From assembly GCA_019347855.1 (NCBI GenBank), contig JAHWKO010000050.1:1-17036 (forward strand): a stretch of DNA of 17,036 bases, read 5' to 3'. The translations under genes and the position numbers were made by a program. The notes below the pieces were generated by a model, which did no database searches, was not told the origin of the DNA, and worked only from the letters and a program-made list of their open reading frames with translations. Positions 15,872-17,036 of the stretch are shown piece after piece. The stretch is from Actinomycetota bacterium (GTDB lineage Bacteria; Actinomycetota; Nitriliruptoria; Nitriliruptorales; JAHWKO01). Positions within the stretch are counted from its first letter, which is position 1. Each line of letters opens with the position of its first letter.

Positions 15872-16549
15872 TCACGCGTCGGCGGCATCCCCGGCATCGT
15901 CCGCAGCGGCGTCGGACCCCTCGAACTCCTCGAGGATCCGCTCAGCGATCGCCCGCATCGTCTCGCGCCGCTGCATCGCCTGCTGCTGGATCCAGCGGAA
16001 GGCCTCGGCCTCGGTCATCCCCTGCGTGTCCTGGAGGATCCCCTTGGCGCGCTCGACGAGCTTGCGCGCCTCGAGACGTCCCTGCAGATCGTCGACCTGA
16101 TCCTCGAGTCCGGACATCTCACGGAACCGTCCAGCGGCGATCTCGACCGCGGGCAACAGATCGTGCTTCTGGAACGGCTTCACGAGGTACGCCATCGCGC
16201 CCGCTCGGCGCGCCTTCTCGACCAGATCGCGCTGGCTGAACGCCGTGAGGATCAGGACGGCCGACAGTCGTTCGCCGGCGATCTCCTCGGCCGCCTGGAT
16301 CCCGTCCATGACGGGCATCTTGATGTCCAGGATCGCGAGGTCCGGCTTGAGCTCCCGGGTGAGTCGCACGGCGGAGGCGCCGTCCGCGACCTCCGCGACG
16401 ACCTCGAAGCCCTCCTCCTCGAGCATCTCCTTCAGATCGAGGCGGATCAGCGCCTCGTCCTCGGCGATGAGGACCCGGGTCGGCCGCTGCGCGCCCGACA
16501 CCGTCGCCGTCGTCGCGGCGTCCGTCCCGGCGGTCGTCTCGTCGCTCAC
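15872..16549 (-). CDS. pdtaR: ANTAR-domain response regulator, PdtaR-like
   Basis: This 225-residue cytosolic regulator has a receiver domain and an RNA-binding ANTAR domain. Residues 24-140 carry the acidic pair E30/D31, phospho-acceptor D75 in LAILDIKMP, T102 and K124 in VKPF. After a helical linker the ANTAR segment (about 148-208) has KLVERAKGILQDTQGMTEAE followed by AFRWIQQQAMQRR. Phosphorylated ANTAR proteins bind paired-loop RNA hairpins and prevent termination. In mycobacteria the homologue PdtaR (Rv1626) works with the histidine kinase PdtaS. No kinase gene is in this window. About 23 Ala/Thr-rich residues precede the receiver domain, and a short Ala/Asp tail follows. The GTG start overlaps the stop of the upstream coiled-coil gene (GTGA). 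Its position upstream of polA matches the mycobacterial order. Confidence 0.92.
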   Translation of the reverse strand: MSDETTAGTDAATTATVSGAQRPTRVLIAEDEALIRLDLKEMLEEEGFEVVAEVADGASAVRLTRELKPDLAILDIKMPVMDGIQAAEEIAGERLSAVLILTAFSQRDLVEKARRAGAMAYLVKPFQKHDLLPAVEIAAGRFREMSGLEDQVDDLQGRLEARKLVERAKGILQDTQGMTEAEAFRWIQQQAMQRRETMRAIAERILEEFEGSDAAADDAGDAADA

Positions 16550-16863
16550 CTCGTCCCTTCCACCTCGAGCAACCGATCGAGGAGACGATCGCGTTCCTGC
16601 TCGAGCTCGTCGATCTCGTCACGTGTCTCGTCGCGCAGCCGCACGTGACGGTCGTGGTCCGTCTTGGCCTGCTGCCACTCACGGTCCGCGAGCGGCGTTC
16701 CGGAGACCAACTTCCGGGTCTCGGCCTCGTCGGCCAGCTCTCCCAGGTACGCGACCTGCTCCTCCAGCACGCGCAGGTTCCCCCGTGCGCGCCGGAGACG
16801 TTCTTGCACGTCGGTCAGGCGCTCGCGGATCTTGTCTGCGTCGCGTGGACGAGCCGTGAGCAT
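16546..16863 (-). CDS. Small coiled-coil protein coupled to the ANTAR regulator
   Basis: The 105-residue protein starts at an ATG (16863-16861) with only a weak G-rich SD. It is almost entirely charged helix: residues 8-50 (ADKIRERLTDVQERLRRARG and following) and 65-103 (VRLRDETRDEIDELEQERDR then LLDRLLEVEG) show heptad-like Leu/Ile/Val spacing, with a short break near SGTPLADREW (54-63). This predicts a two-helix coiled coil, perhaps a hairpin or dimer. There is no TM segment, signal peptide or Cys. I do not recognise a family or function. The four-base GTGA overlap with the regulator suggests translational coupling and possibly a role linked to it. The only gene upstream is tRNA-Leu. Confidence 0.75.
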   Translation of the reverse strand: MLTARPRDADKIRERLTDVQERLRRARGNLRVLEEQVAYLGELADEAETRKLVSGTPLADREWQQAKTDHDRHVRLRDETRDEIDELEQERDRLLDRLLEVEGTR

Positions 16864-16918
16864 GCCCCCGGGGATCAGCGGTCGCGGAACCGTGGGTTGC
16901 TCGGTTCCTCACCGGCCG

Positions 16919-16924
16919 AGCGTA
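16919..16924 (-). promoter_or_regulatory. Candidate -10 element for the coiled-coil/pdtaR unit
   Basis: TACGCT on the minus strand fits the TAnnnT -10 core and lies 55 bases before the coiled-coil gene's ATG. The best -35 at 17-base spacing is TTCATC, a 3 of 6 match. The same hexamer occurs before two other gene starts in this window. Weak evidence on its own; transcription could instead continue from the tRNA. Confidence 0.3.
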
Positions 16925-16931
16925 GCCCACC

Positions 16932-16959
16932 GTGCCAGACCGATGAAACGGACCGGCAC
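16932..16959 (-). terminator. Hairpin downstream of tRNA-Leu
   Basis: On the minus strand GTGCCGGTCCG and CGGTCTGGCAC form an 11-position stem with one G-T and one T-T pair around a six-base loop. It begins 18 bases after the tRNA 3' end. No T-run follows, so termination would be weak or need another factor. It may instead mark the 3' processing boundary of the tRNA precursor. Confidence 0.4.
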
Positions 16960-16977
16960 GACGTCTCCAGCCTCCTG

Positions 16978-17036
16978 TGCCCCCCGTGGGATTCGAACCC
17001 ACACGGCCTCACGGCCAAGGACTTTTGAGGCCCTCG
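16978..17036 (-). tRNA. tRNA-Leu (anticodon CAA), 3' portion; 5' end outside window
   Basis: Read on the minus strand, the anticodon stem AGGGC/GTCCT encloses the 7-base loop CTCAAAA. The anticodon CAA is at 17027-17025 and reads UUG. A long variable arm with the stem GGCC-gtga-GGCC follows, typical of class II tRNAs such as Leu. The T-arm is GTGGG-TTCGAAT-CCCAC. The 3' acceptor strand GGGGGGC ends with discriminator A at 16978. Discriminator A, anticodon and variable arm agree on leucine. The CCA end is not encoded in full. The acceptor 5' strand and D-arm lie beyond the right edge. Confidence 0.92.

Noticed and set aside
1..17036. CRISPR array, insertion sequence, integrase, toxin-antitoxin or defence system
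   Set aside because: I saw no regularly spaced repeats, transposase motifs, terminal inverted repeats or toxin/antitoxin pairs. The tRNA-Leu at the right edge has no adjacent integrase inside the window.

Overview
The window is high-GC DNA with strong G/C bias at third codon positions, frequent GTG and TTG starts, and long antisense shadow frames. Gene content and order point to Actinomycetota. An ANTAR response regulator of the PdtaR type, polA, rpsA, coaE and the start of uvrB lie in that order on one strand, as I recall them in the Mycobacterium tuberculosis Rv1626-Rv1633 region. I cannot place it below phylum level; an S1 protein with a very long acidic tail and several inserted genes suggest a lineage away from mycobacteria.

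Layout from left to right. Positions 1-177 hold the C-terminal part of a rhodanese (+). Positions 101-388 hold an open frame whose first 53 codons are a UvrB N-terminus (-) that stops abruptly near 229, so uvrB is a stump here. Next on the minus strand come two tandem, membrane-anchored M1-like metallopeptidases (482-2101, 2103-3779), a HAD-family hydrolase (3776-4537), coaE (4534-5166) and rpsA (5174-7201). These five are tightly packed or overlapping and look like one transcription unit. A 276-bp divergent spacer leads to a small unknown plus-strand gene (7478-7864). Facing it are a six-TM membrane protein (7878-8801) and polA (8883-11588), both on the minus strand. A divergent spacer with a palindromic core separates polA from a plus-strand pair: an internally deleted YbbN/CnoX thioredoxin-TPR gene (11672-11956) and a GT87-type mannosyltransferase-like membrane protein (11958-13241). 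On the minus strand follow a polar amino-acid ABC transporter, read as binding lipoprotein, permease, ATPase (15776 down to 13272), then pdtaR (15872-16549) coupled to a small coiled-coil protein (16546-16863), and the 3' portion of tRNA-Leu(CAA) at the right edge.

Functionally this is a core replication, translation and CoA block with accessory genes inserted. The most unusual points are the two scarred genes (uvrB stump and mini-ybbN), the M1 pair in which one copy has lost the substrate-binding Glu motif, the roughly 180-residue acidic tail on S1, and a perfect intercistronic hairpin in the transporter operon. I found no CRISPR array, no transposase, no rRNA and no clear defence or mobile system. 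I do not see convincing evidence for an entirely new multi-gene system; the M1 pair is the nearest candidate.
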